A stretch of DNA of 64,000 bases from NCBI RefSeq assembly GCF_048553275.1, contig NZ_JBLZMW010000015.1:1-64000 (forward strand), read 5' to 3'. The position numbers and the translations under genes are program-made. Under the pieces are notes generated by a model. It made no database searches and was not told the DNA's origin. It saw only the letters and a program-made list of their open reading frames with translations. Origin of the DNA: Pacificoceanicola sp048553275 (GTDB lineage: Bacteria; Pseudomonadota; Alphaproteobacteria; Rhodobacterales; Rhodobacteraceae). Positions 51,162 to 60,496 of this stretch are shown in pieces (position 1 is the stretch's first letter; each line of letters starts with the position of its first letter).

Positions 51162-51953
51162 TCAGCCGTTGGCGGCCGTCACCGCCCGTTTGGTGATCAC
51201 ACCGACGAGGTGCGCGCGATAGGCGGCAGAGCCGTGCAGGTCGCTGATCATGTCATCGGCCGGTGCCGTCAGACCGTCCAGCGCCTCGGCGGAGAAATTG
51301 CCGCTCAGCGCCGCTTCGGCCTCTGTCCAGCGGAACACACCGTTGTTGCTCGCCCCGGTCACCGCCACGCGCACGTCGTCGCCGGTCTTGGTCACAAAGA
51401 CCCCAACCAGAGAGAAGCGCGACGCAGGCTGCTCGAACTTCACATAAGCGGCCTTTTCCGGCACCGGAAAGCTGACGGAGGTGACAATTTCGCCCTCTTC
51501 CAGCGCGGTGGTGAACATTCCCTGGAAGTAGTCATCCGCCGCGATATCGCGGGAGTTGGTGGTGATCGTCGCGCCCGAGCCAAGCGCCGCCGCCGGATAG
51601 CAGGCGGAGGGGTCATTGTTGGCAAGGCTGCCACCGATGGTGCCCCGGTTGCGCACCGCCGGATCGCCGATATTGCCCGCCAGCGCCGCCAGCGCCGGAA
51701 ACTGGGCCCCGGCTTCTGCCGCCACAACCGCATGCGTCGTCGCGCCGCCGATGACGACAGAGCCGCCCCGGTGGCTCACGCCCTTCAGATCATCAATCGC
51801 CGTCAGACTGACCAGCTTGGACGGCATCGCCAGACGCTGCTTCAGCGTCGGGATCAGGGTCTGACCACCGCTCAGCGCCTGCGCGTCTTCATCGCCAAGC
51901 GCCGCGAGGGCCTCATCAAGGCTCTTGGGGCGCACTACGTCAAATGCATACAT
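51162..51953 (-). CDS. coxM: Molybdenum hydroxylase FAD subunit (CoxM-like), 263 aa
   Basis: The medium subunit with FAD motifs AxxGGQT-like ALSGGQTLIPTLK (about residue 32) and TIGGSLANNDPS (about 105). It passes electrons from the iron-sulfur subunit to an acceptor. Last gene of the operon, about 105 bases after coxL. Confidence 0.87.
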   Translation of the reverse strand: MYAFDVVRPKSLDEALAALGDEDAQALSGGQTLIPTLKQRLAMPSKLVSLTAIDDLKGVSHRGGSVVIGGATTHAVVAAEAGAQFPALAALAGNIGDPAVRNRGTIGGSLANNDPSACYPAAALGSGATITTNSRDIAADDYFQGMFTTALEEGEIVTSVSFPVPEKAAYVKFEQPASRFSLVGVFVTKTGDDVRVAVTGASNNGVFRWTEAEAALSGNFSAEALDGLTAPADDMISDLHGSAAYRAHLVGVITKRAVTAANG

Positions 51954-52057
51954 TCTTCATCCTCCCGGACCACGTCGCGGGGCGCGCGCCCCTGCTTCGT
52001 TCTGGTCCAACATACTTCGGGGGTCCGGGGGCCGCGCCCCCGGACGTCTCTTCAGTC

Positions 52058-54418
52058 TCAGCCGTTGATCGCCGACCAGACACGCGACGGGCTCAGCGGC
52101 ATGTCGATATGCGCCACATCATGACCGCCCGCGTTCAGCGCGTCCAGCACCGCGTTCACCAGCGCCGGCGGAGAGCCGATGGCCCCGGCCTCGCCGCAGC
52201 CCTTCACACCCAGCGGGTTGTGCGTACAGGGCGTCGCGTTGGAGTGATCGACCTTGTAGAACGGCACGTCATCGGCGCGCGGCATGGCGTAATCCATGTA
52301 GGACGCGCTCACCAACTGGCCGTTCTCGTCATAGGCACAGTTCTCAAGCAGCGCCTGACCGATGCCCTGCGCCAGACCGCCGTGCACCTGGCCTTCGACG
52401 ATCATCGGGTTGACCACGTTGCCGAAGTCATCCGCTGCCGCGAATTCCAGAACGGTCACCTTGCCGGTTTCCGGATCAACCTCGACCTCGCAGGCATAGG
52501 CGCCCGACGGGTAGGTGAAGTTGGCCGGATCGTAGAAGGCCGTCTCTTCAAGGCCCGGCTCGATGTCTTCGAGCGGGTAGTTGTGCGGCACATAGGCGGC
52601 AAGGGTCACATCACCCCAGGCCACGGATTTGTCCGTACCGGCAACCGAGAACTGCCCGTCCTTCAGCTCGATGTCGGCATCCGACGCCTCGAGCAGGTGG
52701 GCGGCAATCTTCTTGGCCTTGTTGATGATCTTCTCGGTCGCACGCACCATGGCAGAGCCACAAACCGCCAGCGAGCGCGAGCCATAGGTGCCCATCCCGA
52801 AGGGGATCTTCGACGTGTCGCCGTGCACGATGTCGATCATGCTCTCGTCGATGCCTAGCATCTCGGCGACAACCTGCGGGAAGACCGTTTCGTGCCCCTG
52901 ACCGTGGGAATGCGCCCCGACCATGACGGAGATGGAGCCGGTCGCATTGACCCGCACGGTGGCGGCGTCATACAGACCGGCGCGCGCGCCAAGCTGCCCC
53001 ACGAGGTTCGACGGCGCGATGCCGCAGGCCTCGATGTAGCAGTTGATGCCAAGCCCGCGCAGCTTGCCGTTCTTGGCACTCTCGGCGCGGCGCGCCTCGA
53101 ACCCTTCGCGGTCGATCATCTTCTCCAGCGTGTCCATGGTCGCATGGTAATCGCCGGTGTCGTACTCCACAGCCACGGGCGTGGCATAAGGGAACTCGGT
53201 GATGAAGTTCTGCCGGCGCAGCGCGATCGGATCGGCACCCAGCTCGCGCGCCGCCTTGTCCACGAGACGCTCCAGCTGATAGGTCGCCTCGGGGCGGCCC
53301 GCGCCGCGATAGGCATCCACCGGAACGGTGTTGGTAAAGACCGCCTTGACGTTCACCTGAACCGCCGGGGTCTTGTAGTTGCCGGCCATCAGCGTGCCAT
53401 GCAGCCAGGTCGGCACCGACGACGAGAAGGTCGACAGATAGGCGCCCATGTTGGCGTAGGTGTCGGTGCGCAGCGCGGTAAAGTTGTTGTCCGCATCCAG
53501 CGCCAGCTCGATCTTGGTCACGTGGTCGCGGCCATGGGCGTCGGACATGAAGGCCTCGGAGCGGGTCGATGTCCACTTCACCGGACGGTTGATCTGCCGC
53601 GAGGCAAAGGTCACGAAGGCTTCCTCGGCATAGTGGAAGATCTTCGTGCCAAAGCCGCCGCCGACATCCGGGGCCACCACCCGCAGCTTGTGCTCCGGAA
53701 TGCCCAGCACGAAGGCCCCCATCAACAGGCGGATCACATGCGGGTTCTGCGAGGTGGTGTAGAGCGTGCTCTCGTCATTGGCGCGGGCATAGTCGCCCAC
53801 GGCCACGCGCGGCTCCATCGGGTTGGCAACCAGGCGGTTGTTGATCAGCTCAAGCGTGGTGACATGCGCCGCCTCGGCAAAGGCCTTGTCGACGGTCTCG
53901 GTGTCGGTGCCGAACTGCCAGTCATAACACAGGTTGTCCGACAGATCGTCGTGCACCTTGGTGGCGCCCGGCTCCAGCGCGGCCTTCATGTTGACCACGG
54001 CGGGCAGCTCGGTAAGGTCCACCTCGATGGCCTCGGCGGCATTGCGCGCCTCTTCCAGGCTCTCGGCGACAACGGCGGCGATGGGATCCCCCACATGGCG
54101 CACCTTGCCCTGCGCCAGCACCGGGTGCGGCGGCTCCTTCATCACCTCGCCGTGCTTGTCGGTCACCTGCCAGCCGCAGGGCAGACCGCCAATGCCTTCG
54201 AAATCCGCACCGGTGAAGATGCGCACCACGCCGGGCATGCCCTCTGCGGCGCTGGTGTCGATGCTGTTGATCGTGCCATGCGCCATGTCGGAGCGCAGGA
54301 AGTGTACATACGTCTGTCCGTACACGCTGATGTCGTCGGTGTAATTGCCTGCGCCAGTCAGGAAACGGACGTCCTCACGCCGCTTCGGGCTTGCGCCGAT
54401 GCCATGATCTTTGGGCAT
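52058..54418 (-). CDS. coxL: Molybdenum hydroxylase large subunit, form II CoxL-like, 786 aa
   Basis: Xanthine-oxidase-type molybdopterin subunit: DVGGGFGTK (about residue 251), active-site loop AYRGAGR (369-375), and the C-terminal catalytic Glu in GVKGCGEAGAIGSP. AYRGAGR is the form II motif; true CO dehydrogenases (form I) have AYxCSFR. Form II enzymes are related but CO oxidation is unproven and other substrates (aldehydes, N-heterocycles) are likely. The gene lies in coxG-S-L-M order. Confidence 0.88.
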   Translation of the reverse strand: MPKDHGIGASPKRREDVRFLTGAGNYTDDISVYGQTYVHFLRSDMAHGTINSIDTSAAEGMPGVVRIFTGADFEGIGGLPCGWQVTDKHGEVMKEPPHPVLAQGKVRHVGDPIAAVVAESLEEARNAAEAIEVDLTELPAVVNMKAALEPGATKVHDDLSDNLCYDWQFGTDTETVDKAFAEAAHVTTLELINNRLVANPMEPRVAVGDYARANDESTLYTTSQNPHVIRLLMGAFVLGIPEHKLRVVAPDVGGGFGTKIFHYAEEAFVTFASRQINRPVKWTSTRSEAFMSDAHGRDHVTKIELALDADNNFTALRTDTYANMGAYLSTFSSSVPTWLHGTLMAGNYKTPAVQVNVKAVFTNTVPVDAYRGAGRPEATYQLERLVDKAARELGADPIALRRQNFITEFPYATPVAVEYDTGDYHATMDTLEKMIDREGFEARRAESAKNGKLRGLGINCYIEACGIAPSNLVGQLGARAGLYDAATVRVNATGSISVMVGAHSHGQGHETVFPQVVAEMLGIDESMIDIVHGDTSKIPFGMGTYGSRSLAVCGSAMVRATEKIINKAKKIAAHLLEASDADIELKDGQFSVAGTDKSVAWGDVTLAAYVPHNYPLEDIEPGLEETAFYDPANFTYPSGAYACEVEVDPETGKVTVLEFAAADDFGNVVNPMIVEGQVHGGLAQGIGQALLENCAYDENGQLVSASYMDYAMPRADDVPFYKVDHSNATPCTHNPLGVKGCGEAGAIGSPPALVNAVLDALNAGGHDVAHIDMPLSPSRVWSAING

Positions 54419-54512
54419 GGTGTATTCCTCCCTTGGGGGTTGCGGGGCACAGCCCCGCCCTACTTTCTGTCGGCCGGTCAGGCGGGGCGGCGCCCCGCCC
54501 CGTCACGTCCGA

Positions 54513-54998
54513 TTATTCCGCAGCGATGGCTGAAACGTCCTGGCCAGAGGCCGCCATGATCGCCTTGACGATGTTGTGGTAGCCCGTGCAACGGCAGATG
54601 TTGCCTTCCAGGTAATCCCGGATTTCCGCTTCGGTCGGCTTGGGATTGTCCTTGAGCAGGGCCGTCGCGGTCATCACCATGCCGGGGGTGCAAAAGCCGC
54701 ACTGCAGGCCGTGGTGGTCCTGAAACGCCTGCTGAACCGCGCTCAGCGAGCCGTCGGCATTGGCGATGCCCTCGATCGTGGCAACCTCGGCGCCATCGGC
54801 CTCGGCGGCGAACATGGTGCAGGACTTCACGTCCTTGCCATCCACATGCACGACACAGGCGCCGCACTGGGAGGTGTCACAGCCAACATGCGTGCCAGTC
54901 AGCCGCAGCTCTTCGCGCAGGAATTCGACCAACAGAGTGTTGCCCTTGACCGACTTGGTGACGGACTTTCCATTCACCGTCATTGTTACTTCTGCCAT
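54513..54998 (-). CDS. coxS: Molybdenum hydroxylase [2Fe-2S] subunit (CoxS-like), 161 aa
   Basis: An N-terminal plant-type ferredoxin domain (GCDTSQCGACVVHVDGKDVKSC) and a C-terminal helical [2Fe-2S] domain (CGFCTPGM, CRCTGY). It shuttles electrons from the molybdenum site to FAD. Two consecutive ATG codons exist; the second (54998) has better spacing from GGAGG. Confidence 0.9.
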   Translation of the reverse strand: MAEVTMTVNGKSVTKSVKGNTLLVEFLREELRLTGTHVGCDTSQCGACVVHVDGKDVKSCTMFAAEADGAEVATIEGIANADGSLSAVQQAFQDHHGLQCGFCTPGMVMTATALLKDNPKPTEAEIRDYLEGNICRCTGYHNIVKAIMAASGQDVSAIAAE

Positions 54999-55060
54999 CA
55001 TTTCCTCCCTGGAATGTGTCTGTTCTCGATATGTGGCGTATCGGGTCTGGCGTGCGGCGG

Positions 55061-55582
55061 TCAGGAGACCATCCGCTTGAACCAGCCCTTCTTCTTGGCT
55101 TCGGTGCCATGGCCCTCTTCGGCCTCGGCCTCGTCGGACGGGCCTTCGACGGCCTCCTGGAAATTGTTGAAGAACTGGTCGGCCATCTTCTTGGCAAAGC
55201 CGTCGATGATCCGGCTGCCCAGCTGCGCCAGCTTGCCGCCGACCTTCGCCTCGACATCATAGGTCAGCAGCGTGCCGCCGTTCTCGCCCGGGGCCAGCGT
55301 CACAACCGCGCCGCCCTTGGCAAAGCCGGCCGCGCCGCCCTTGCCCTCGCCCGACAGGGTCACCTTGTTCGGCGGGTCCATCTCGGACAACGTCACCTGG
55401 CCCTTGAACGTCGCCTTCACGGGGCCGACCTTCTGCACGACCGTGGCCTCGAAGCCCTCTTCGGGGCTGCCGCTCATCTCGGTGCAACCGGGCACGCATT
55501 CCTTCAGAACTTCGGGATTCAGAATGGCAGCAAAGACCACGTCCTGTGGGGCGTTGATCTGGCGGGAATCGCTCATCTGCAT
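55061..55582 (-). CDS. coxG: CoxG/SRPBCC-family protein, 173 aa
   Basis: The SRPBCC fold of CoxG: QINAPQDVVFAAILNPEVLKECVPGCTE, FEATVVQKVGPVKATFKGQV, LTYDVEAKVGGKLAQLGSRIIDGFAKKM. CoxG is linked to maturation or membrane anchoring of CO-dehydrogenase-type enzymes. AAGGA upstream supports 55582. First gene of the operon; the conserved cluster motif lies 55 bases upstream. Confidence 0.87.
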   Translation of the reverse strand: MQMSDSRQINAPQDVVFAAILNPEVLKECVPGCTEMSGSPEEGFEATVVQKVGPVKATFKGQVTLSEMDPPNKVTLSGEGKGGAAGFAKGGAVVTLAPGENGGTLLTYDVEAKVGGKLAQLGSRIIDGFAKKMADQFFNNFQEAVEGPSDEAEAEEGHGTEAKKKGWFKRMVS

Positions 55583-55636
55583 TTGGGTGTTCCTTTTCTT
55601 CGTGGCCAGCCTAGGCAGGATTGCCGCGTCTGGCAT

Positions 55637-55649
55637 ATTAGACCAATGG
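55637..55649. promoter_or_regulatory. Shared cluster motif upstream of coxG
   Basis: ATTAGACCAATGG lies 55 bases upstream of the coxG start. The same word in slightly varied form (TACGACC, usually followed by A/T-ATGG) occurs in three other intergenic regions of the PQQ/methanol cluster. It is a candidate activator site. Confidence 0.45.
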
Positions 55650-55669
55650 CTTAGACCCGGGCCGTCATC

Positions 55670-56578
55670 TCACCATTCCGGCGGTTGATGGGTCAAACCG
55701 TATTTTTCATAAATTCCGGCGATCCGCCCGTCCGCAAGGGCCGCCGCGATGGCGTCCTCCACCGTGTAGGACAAACCGCGATAGGAGAAATGCACCGCCG
55801 TTCCCAGCGGCCATCGGCTCTTGGCCAGACCGGGCAAGGGCGGCTGGTGCACCGCCACGCCATCGCCGCGGAAAAACTCCAGCTGTGCCAAAGGGCCCAT
55901 GGCGGCCATGGTCTCCCCAGCGTTCAGTGCCTCCATGGCCGCGTCCATCGTCGGATACCGTCGCACACCCGCTGCGGTCTGACCACCGGCAAAGCTCGTC
56001 AGGTAGAAATCGGACAGCGAGTCATTTTCCACCGCGACACTGTCGAAGCGAAAATAGGCCGGCACCGGCCCGCCATCGGGATAATCCGAGACGCGATAGG
56101 CGATCGCGATCGACTCCTCCTGGTACAGCCCGCCAAACACCACCTGTTCGACCCGGCACCTGAACGTCGAGTCGTAGGGCACCCGCATCATCACGTTCGA
56201 CACCGCGCCCCCGACAACCGGCCCCTTCCAGATGGCATGCCGCAGGTCCGCTTCGAGGTTCTCCCCCGCCGCGATCAGGCTCACCCGCAAATCCACGCCC
56301 ATGTCCTCGGCAATCAGCTGCGCAATGTCCACGTCGATGCCGCGCGGCTGGCCGGCCTCTTCCCAACTGTAGGGCGGGTAATCTTCATAGACCGCAACCG
56401 TGAGATAGCCGCGCTCGACGATCTGATCGAAATCCTGCCCGACGATATCCCGGCCTGCATTCTGCGGCTTGGCCTGCGGGACATAGTCGGCGCAGGGATC
56501 GTTCGCCAAGACCGGACCGGCAAGCCCGGCCAGCAGACAAAGCACGGCGATCCCCGCCACAATCCCCTGTTTGCGCAT
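55670..56578 (-). CDS. xoxJ: Quinoprotein-associated periplasmic binding protein, XoxJ/MoxJ-like, 302 aa
   Basis: Signal peptide (1-25), then CADYVPQAKPQNAGRDIVGQDFDQIVERGYLTVAVYEDYPPYSWEE, which is characteristic of the binding proteins encoded with methanol and alcohol quinoproteins. XoxJ helps mature or activate XoxF in the periplasm. It is read away from coxG and is part of the xox cluster that continues to the window end. Confidence 0.85.
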   Translation of the reverse strand: MRKQGIVAGIAVLCLLAGLAGPVLANDPCADYVPQAKPQNAGRDIVGQDFDQIVERGYLTVAVYEDYPPYSWEEAGQPRGIDVDIAQLIAEDMGVDLRVSLIAAGENLEADLRHAIWKGPVVGGAVSNVMMRVPYDSTFRCRVEQVVFGGLYQEESIAIAYRVSDYPDGGPVPAYFRFDSVAVENDSLSDFYLTSFAGGQTAAGVRRYPTMDAAMEALNAGETMAAMGPLAQLEFFRGDGVAVHQPPLPGLAKSRWPLGTAVHFSYRGLSYTVEDAIAAALADGRIAGIYEKYGLTHQPPEW

Positions 56579-56655
56579 GGTCTGCCTCCCCGCAGTCCCT
56601 GGTCCGTCTGTCCGTCTGACCGACTGGATGCCGGATCACGTCCAGCCCTCGCCTA

Positions 56656-57348
56656 TCAGTGTGCCGCCGACAGCCCGATGGTCAAGGCCTCGGTTGCATG
56701 GCGGAAGCCTTCGGGCGTGCCATCGATCAACCGCGCCGCACGCCGTGCCGCGCTGTCCGCAACCGGCGCGCCCGAAAGCGTCTCGATGCCGCCCGCAATC
56801 TCGCTCAGCCGCGCCTTGAGCGCATCGCTGTCCGCGCCCGAGGGATCTTCGGACAGCACCGCAAGCTGATCGCGGATTCCCTTGAGCTCGTCCGAGACCT
56901 CATCCATGGAGGCGTCGTCCGGGCGCGTCTCGATATACGTCCGGATCGCCCAGGCCGCATCCTGTCCAAGCAATTCGCCAAAGGCCGGCATCTTGGTCAC
57001 GCCGTTCTGCGTATAGCCGGTGCGAATCCGCTCCACGAACCATTCATCGCCATACTCCTCCGCTTCGAGAAACCGCAGGTCCGGTGCCAGACCGCCGGAA
57101 ATCACCTCCAGCCCATGGCACCGCGCACAGTTCTGATTGTAACCCGACGCGCCGATCTCCACCGCTTTTTGCCAGACGTCCTCCCCCGCCGCCGCGGCCC
57201 GGTACGGATTCTCCGTCAGCCATTCGTCCCCGGTCTCCGGCAGACCCGCCGTGTCCACGGCCTGCGGCGCCACATCGCCATGCGCAAGCGCCATGACGGG
57301 GGTCAGGATCAGGCCTGCAAGGGCCGCTCTCAGGGTCAGTCTGCGCAT
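56656..57348 (-). CDS. Periplasmic cytochrome c of the PQQ cluster, 230 aa
   Basis: Signal peptide, one haem motif CARCH (NQNCARCHGLEV) and a Met ligand candidate in KMPAFGELL. A helical tail of about 100 residues follows, longer than in simple cytochromes. It is of the type that accepts electrons from PQQ dehydrogenases (PedF/XoxG-like). GGAGGAGG precedes ATG 57348. Divergent from the PQQ ABC genes. Confidence 0.83.
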   Translation of the reverse strand: MRRLTLRAALAGLILTPVMALAHGDVAPQAVDTAGLPETGDEWLTENPYRAAAAGEDVWQKAVEIGASGYNQNCARCHGLEVISGGLAPDLRFLEAEEYGDEWFVERIRTGYTQNGVTKMPAFGELLGQDAAWAIRTYIETRPDDASMDEVSDELKGIRDQLAVLSEDPSGADSDALKARLSEIAGGIETLSGAPVADSAARRAARLIDGTPEGFRHATEALTIGLSAAH

Positions 57349-57454
57349 CGTATCCTCCTCCGGATGTCTCCGTTCGCGTTGCCCTTTGGTGTAGGCGATG
57401 GCCACGCAGGGCTCTATTGGACTTTCGTGGCGCGACGGCCCCGGCCCTGTGACA

Positions 57455-57466
57455 CCTTGGTCGTAT
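57455..57466. promoter_or_regulatory. Shared cluster motif in the divergent promoter region
   Basis: CCTTGGTCGTAT on the plus strand (ATACGACCAAGG on the minus) lies 48 bases upstream of the binding-protein gene at 57514 and 107 upstream of the cytochrome gene at 57348. It matches the motif seen at 55637, 62989 and 63604. Confidence 0.5.
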
Positions 57467-57513
57467 TGTTCGCCCCGGCCTGGCCAATAAGGTCATCCCC
57501 GGGAGGATTTTTC

Positions 57514-58677
57514 ATGCTCAAGGCACTCGCCCTGTCGGCGCTCTGCGGATGTGTCTGCGCCGCGCCCGCGATCGCGGCCGATATCACGGTGCATTACCTG
57601 CGACGTGAAACCGTGATGCCGCCGACCCTGTCGAACCTCGATCCGGTCCCCGCCGATCTCGGCTTGCGCGGCGCGCAACTGGCGCTTGAGGACAACCGCA
57701 CCACCGGGCGTTTCCTCGGTCAGACATGGACCCTCGACACCACCAGCGTCGCCCCGGAGGCGGACCTGACCGCCGCCGCGCAAGAGGCGCTGGGCGATGC
57801 CGATCTTCTGCTGATCGACGCCCCCGCCGCCGATCTGCTGGCCGCCGCCGATCTGCCGGAGGCGGCGCAGGCTCTGATCTTCAATGTCTCCGCCCCCGAT
57901 CCGGCCCTGCGCAGCGGGGACTGCCGCGCCAATGTGCTCCACACCGCCGCCTCGCGCGCGATGCTTTCGGATGCGCTGATGCAGTTCTTCGTGGCGCGCC
58001 GCTGGACCGATGTCGCCGTGATCGTCGGTGAAGGCCCCGGCGACAGCGAACAGGCCGAGGCGCTGGACCGCTCCGCCACCAAGTTCGGCCTGCGCCTCGG
58101 CGCGCGCAAGACGTGGGCCTTCGATGCCGACATGCGCCGCAGCGCCGGCGCCGAGGTGCCGCTCTTTACCCAGGATCTGGGCGATTACGACGTGCTGCTG
58201 ATCGCCGATGCGCGCAACGATTTCGCCCGCTACATTCCCTACAACACATGGCTGCCGCGCCCCACCGCCGGGGCCGAGGGCCTCACCGCCAAGGCATGGG
58301 ACAGCGTCGTCGAGCAATTCGGCGCGGCCCAGCTCCAGGCCCGCTTTGCAGAGCTGACCGGGCGCGACATGCGCTCGGACGATTACGCCGCCTGGGCTGC
58401 CCTGCGCGCCATCGGCGAGGCCGTCACACGGACCGGGGCCGCAGACGCCGCCACGCTGCGCGCCTACATGCTCGGTCCGGAATTCGAGCTTGGCGGCTTC
58501 AAGGGCGCGCCGCTGACCTTCCGCACCTGGAACGGCCAGATGCGGCAGCCGATCCCCCTCACCCATCGCGGCGCTCTGGTCGCGCAGGCGCCGCTCGATG
58601 GCTTCCTGCATCAGCGCAACCCGCTCGACAGCCTCGGCCTCGACGCGCCCGAAAGCGCCTGCGCCGCCTTTGACTGA
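57514..58677 (+). CDS. Binding protein of the PQQ-dependent alcohol oxidation ABC set, 387 aa
   Basis: Signal peptide (1-21), then ITVHYLRRETVMPPTLSNLDPVPADLGLRGAQLALEDNRTTG region, typical of the substrate-binding protein family that co-occurs with PQQ dehydrogenases. The fold is of the branched-chain amino acid binding type. The role is unproven; it may sense or deliver a cofactor or substrate. GGGAGGA upstream supports the start. Confidence 0.8.
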   Translation: MLKALALSALCGCVCAAPAIAADITVHYLRRETVMPPTLSNLDPVPADLGLRGAQLALEDNRTTGRFLGQTWTLDTTSVAPEADLTAAAQEALGDADLLLIDAPAADLLAAADLPEAAQALIFNVSAPDPALRSGDCRANVLHTAASRAMLSDALMQFFVARRWTDVAVIVGEGPGDSEQAEALDRSATKFGLRLGARKTWAFDADMRRSAGAEVPLFTQDLGDYDVLLIADARNDFARYIPYNTWLPRPTAGAEGLTAKAWDSVVEQFGAAQLQARFAELTGRDMRSDDYAAWAALRAIGEAVTRTGAADAATLRAYMLGPEFELGGFKGAPLTFRTWNGQMRQPIPLTHRGALVAQAPLDGFLHQRNPLDSLGLDAPESACAAFD

Positions 58678-58710
58678 CCCCTCGCCACCCGTTACCGCAA
58701 GGATCCCTTC

Positions 58711-59679
58711 ATGACCCGCCTGCTTGCCTCCACCGCCATCGCCCTCACCCTCGCCACCGGCGCGATGGCGGATGAAATCTGGGTGACCAATGAAAAGGAC
58801 AACACCGTCTCGGTCATCGACATCGACACACAGCAGGTCACGCGCACGATTCCCACCGGCGAGCGTCCGCGCGGCATCATCTTCAGCCACGATTATTCCG
58901 TCGTTTACATCTGCGCCTCCGACAGCGATTCCGTCCAGGTCATGGATCCGAATACGGGCGAAATCCTGCACGATCTGCCCTCCGGCGAGGACCCGGAACA
59001 ATTCGCCCTGCATCCTGACAATCGCCACCTCTACATCGCCAATGAAAACGATGCGATCACCACGATCGTCGACACGGAAACGCGCACTGTGGTCGCCCAG
59101 ATCGACGTCGGCATCGAGCCCGAGGGCATGGCCGTCTCTCCGGATGGCACGATCGCCATCACGACCTCCGAGACCACCAACATGGCGCATTGGATCGACA
59201 CCGAAACACAGCAGCTTTTTGCAAACACACTGGTCGACAGCCGCCCGCGCCACGCGGAATTCGTCAAGAACGGCAGCGAACTATGGGTCTCGTCCGAGAT
59301 CGGCGGCACGATCTCGGTCTTCGACGTCGCAACCCAGTCGGAAAAGGCCAAATTCGGCTTCGAACTGCCGAACATTCACCCCGACAGGGTTCAGCCTGTC
59401 GGCTTCGAGCTTGGCGCTGAGGATCGCTTTGCCTATGTCGCGCTCGGCCCGTCCAACCACGTTGCCGTGGTCAATGCCGAGACCTTCGAGGTCGAGGATT
59501 ACATCCTCGTTGGCCGCCGTGTCTGGCACATGGCCTTCAATGCCGACAAATCCCTGCTCTTCACCACCAACGGTGTCTCCGGCGATGTCAGTGTGATCGA
59601 CGTGGATTCGCGCAAGGCGGTCAAGGCGATCAAGGTCGGTCGCTTCCCGTGGGGCGCCGCCTACCGCCCCACCAAGTGA
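58711..59679 (+). CDS. PQQ-catabolism-associated YVTN beta-propeller protein, 322 aa
   Basis: Signal peptide (1-20) and six or seven YVTN-type repeats (IWVTNEKDNTVSVIDID, GERPRGIIFS, HLYIANENDAITTIVDT and so on) forming a periplasmic propeller. This family is encoded with PQQ-dependent dehydrogenases. Function is not established; a scaffold or chaperone for dehydrogenase maturation is likely. Confidence 0.86.
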   Translation: MTRLLASTAIALTLATGAMADEIWVTNEKDNTVSVIDIDTQQVTRTIPTGERPRGIIFSHDYSVVYICASDSDSVQVMDPNTGEILHDLPSGEDPEQFALHPDNRHLYIANENDAITTIVDTETRTVVAQIDVGIEPEGMAVSPDGTIAITTSETTNMAHWIDTETQQLFANTLVDSRPRHAEFVKNGSELWVSSEIGGTISVFDVATQSEKAKFGFELPNIHPDRVQPVGFELGAEDRFAYVALGPSNHVAVVNAETFEVEDYILVGRRVWHMAFNADKSLLFTTNGVSGDVSVIDVDSRKAVKAIKVGRFPWGAAYRPTK

Positions 59680-59779
59680 CGAATTTCATGCGCAAAACGT
59701 CCTGTAATGCCCTGCTTGCTGCACCAAAGGCCAGACTTGCGCCTCAAACCGCCCGCCACACAGCCCGGCGGCCGCGCCC

Positions 59780-60496
59780 ATGAGCCTGAGCACACAGGAT
59801 CTGAGCTATGCGTATGGCAGCAAGCAAGCTCTGAAATCGGTCTCCTTCACCGCGCGCCGCGGCCGCTTCACCGCGCTTCTTGGCCCGAATGGGGCTGGAA
59901 AATCCACGTTATTCGCCCTGCTCACACGGCTGTTCACCTCCGCGCAGGGCAGCATCCATGTTGCCGGGCATGATCTGAGGCGCAATCCCCGCGCCGCGCT
60001 GGCCGAAATGGGCATCGTCTTTCAACAGCAAACCCTCGATCTGGACCTCACGGTCCGCCAGAACCTGAACTATTTCGCCGCGCTGCACGGGTTCTCCGGC
60101 AAGGACGCGGCCACCCGCATCGACGCGGCGCTCGACCGGCTGGCCATGCGCGAGCGTGCCGCCGAGAGGGCCCGCTCGCTCAACGGCGGCCATCGCCGCC
60201 GCACTGAAATCGCCCGCGCCCTGCTGCACGATCCCAGCGTCCTGCTGCTCGACGAGCCCACCGTCGGCCTTGACGCCGCCGCGCGCGCCGCCATCACGCA
60301 TCACCTGCATGATCTCGCCTCGGCGGACAATCTGACCGTGCTCTGGGCAACCCACCTCACTGACGAGGTCACCCCGGATGATGATCTGATCGTGCTGCAT
60401 CAGGGCGCAATCCGCGCAACCGGACGCGCTGCCGATCTGCATGGGCAAACGCCGCTCGCCGACTGGTTCCTCGAACAGACCAAGGGACCGGCATGA
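59780..60496 (+). CDS. ABC transporter ATPase of the PQQ alcohol oxidation set, 238 aa
   Basis: Walker A GPNGAGKST, an RSLNGGHRRRTEIAR segment where the ABC signature belongs, Walker B VLLLDEPTVGLD and the H-loop in LWATHLTDEV. The signature reads LNGGH rather than LSGGQ. The stop overlaps the permease start by four bases. Confidence 0.87.
   Translation: MSLSTQDLSYAYGSKQALKSVSFTARRGRFTALLGPNGAGKSTLFALLTRLFTSAQGSIHVAGHDLRRNPRAALAEMGIVFQQQTLDLDLTVRQNLNYFAALHGFSGKDAATRIDAALDRLAMRERAAERARSLNGGHRRRTEIARALLHDPSVLLLDEPTVGLDAAARAAITHHLHDLASADNLTVLWATHLTDEVTPDDDLIVLHQGAIRATGRAADLHGQTPLADWFLEQTKGPA

Noticed and set aside
52058..54418. True carbon monoxide dehydrogenase (form I CoxL)
   Set aside because: The active-site loop reads AYRGAGR, not AYxCSFR, so form I is excluded.
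56659..57513. Upstream extension of the binding-protein gene at 57514
   Set aside because: The frame stays open antisense to the cytochrome gene, but a signal peptide and GGGAGGA place the true start at 57514.
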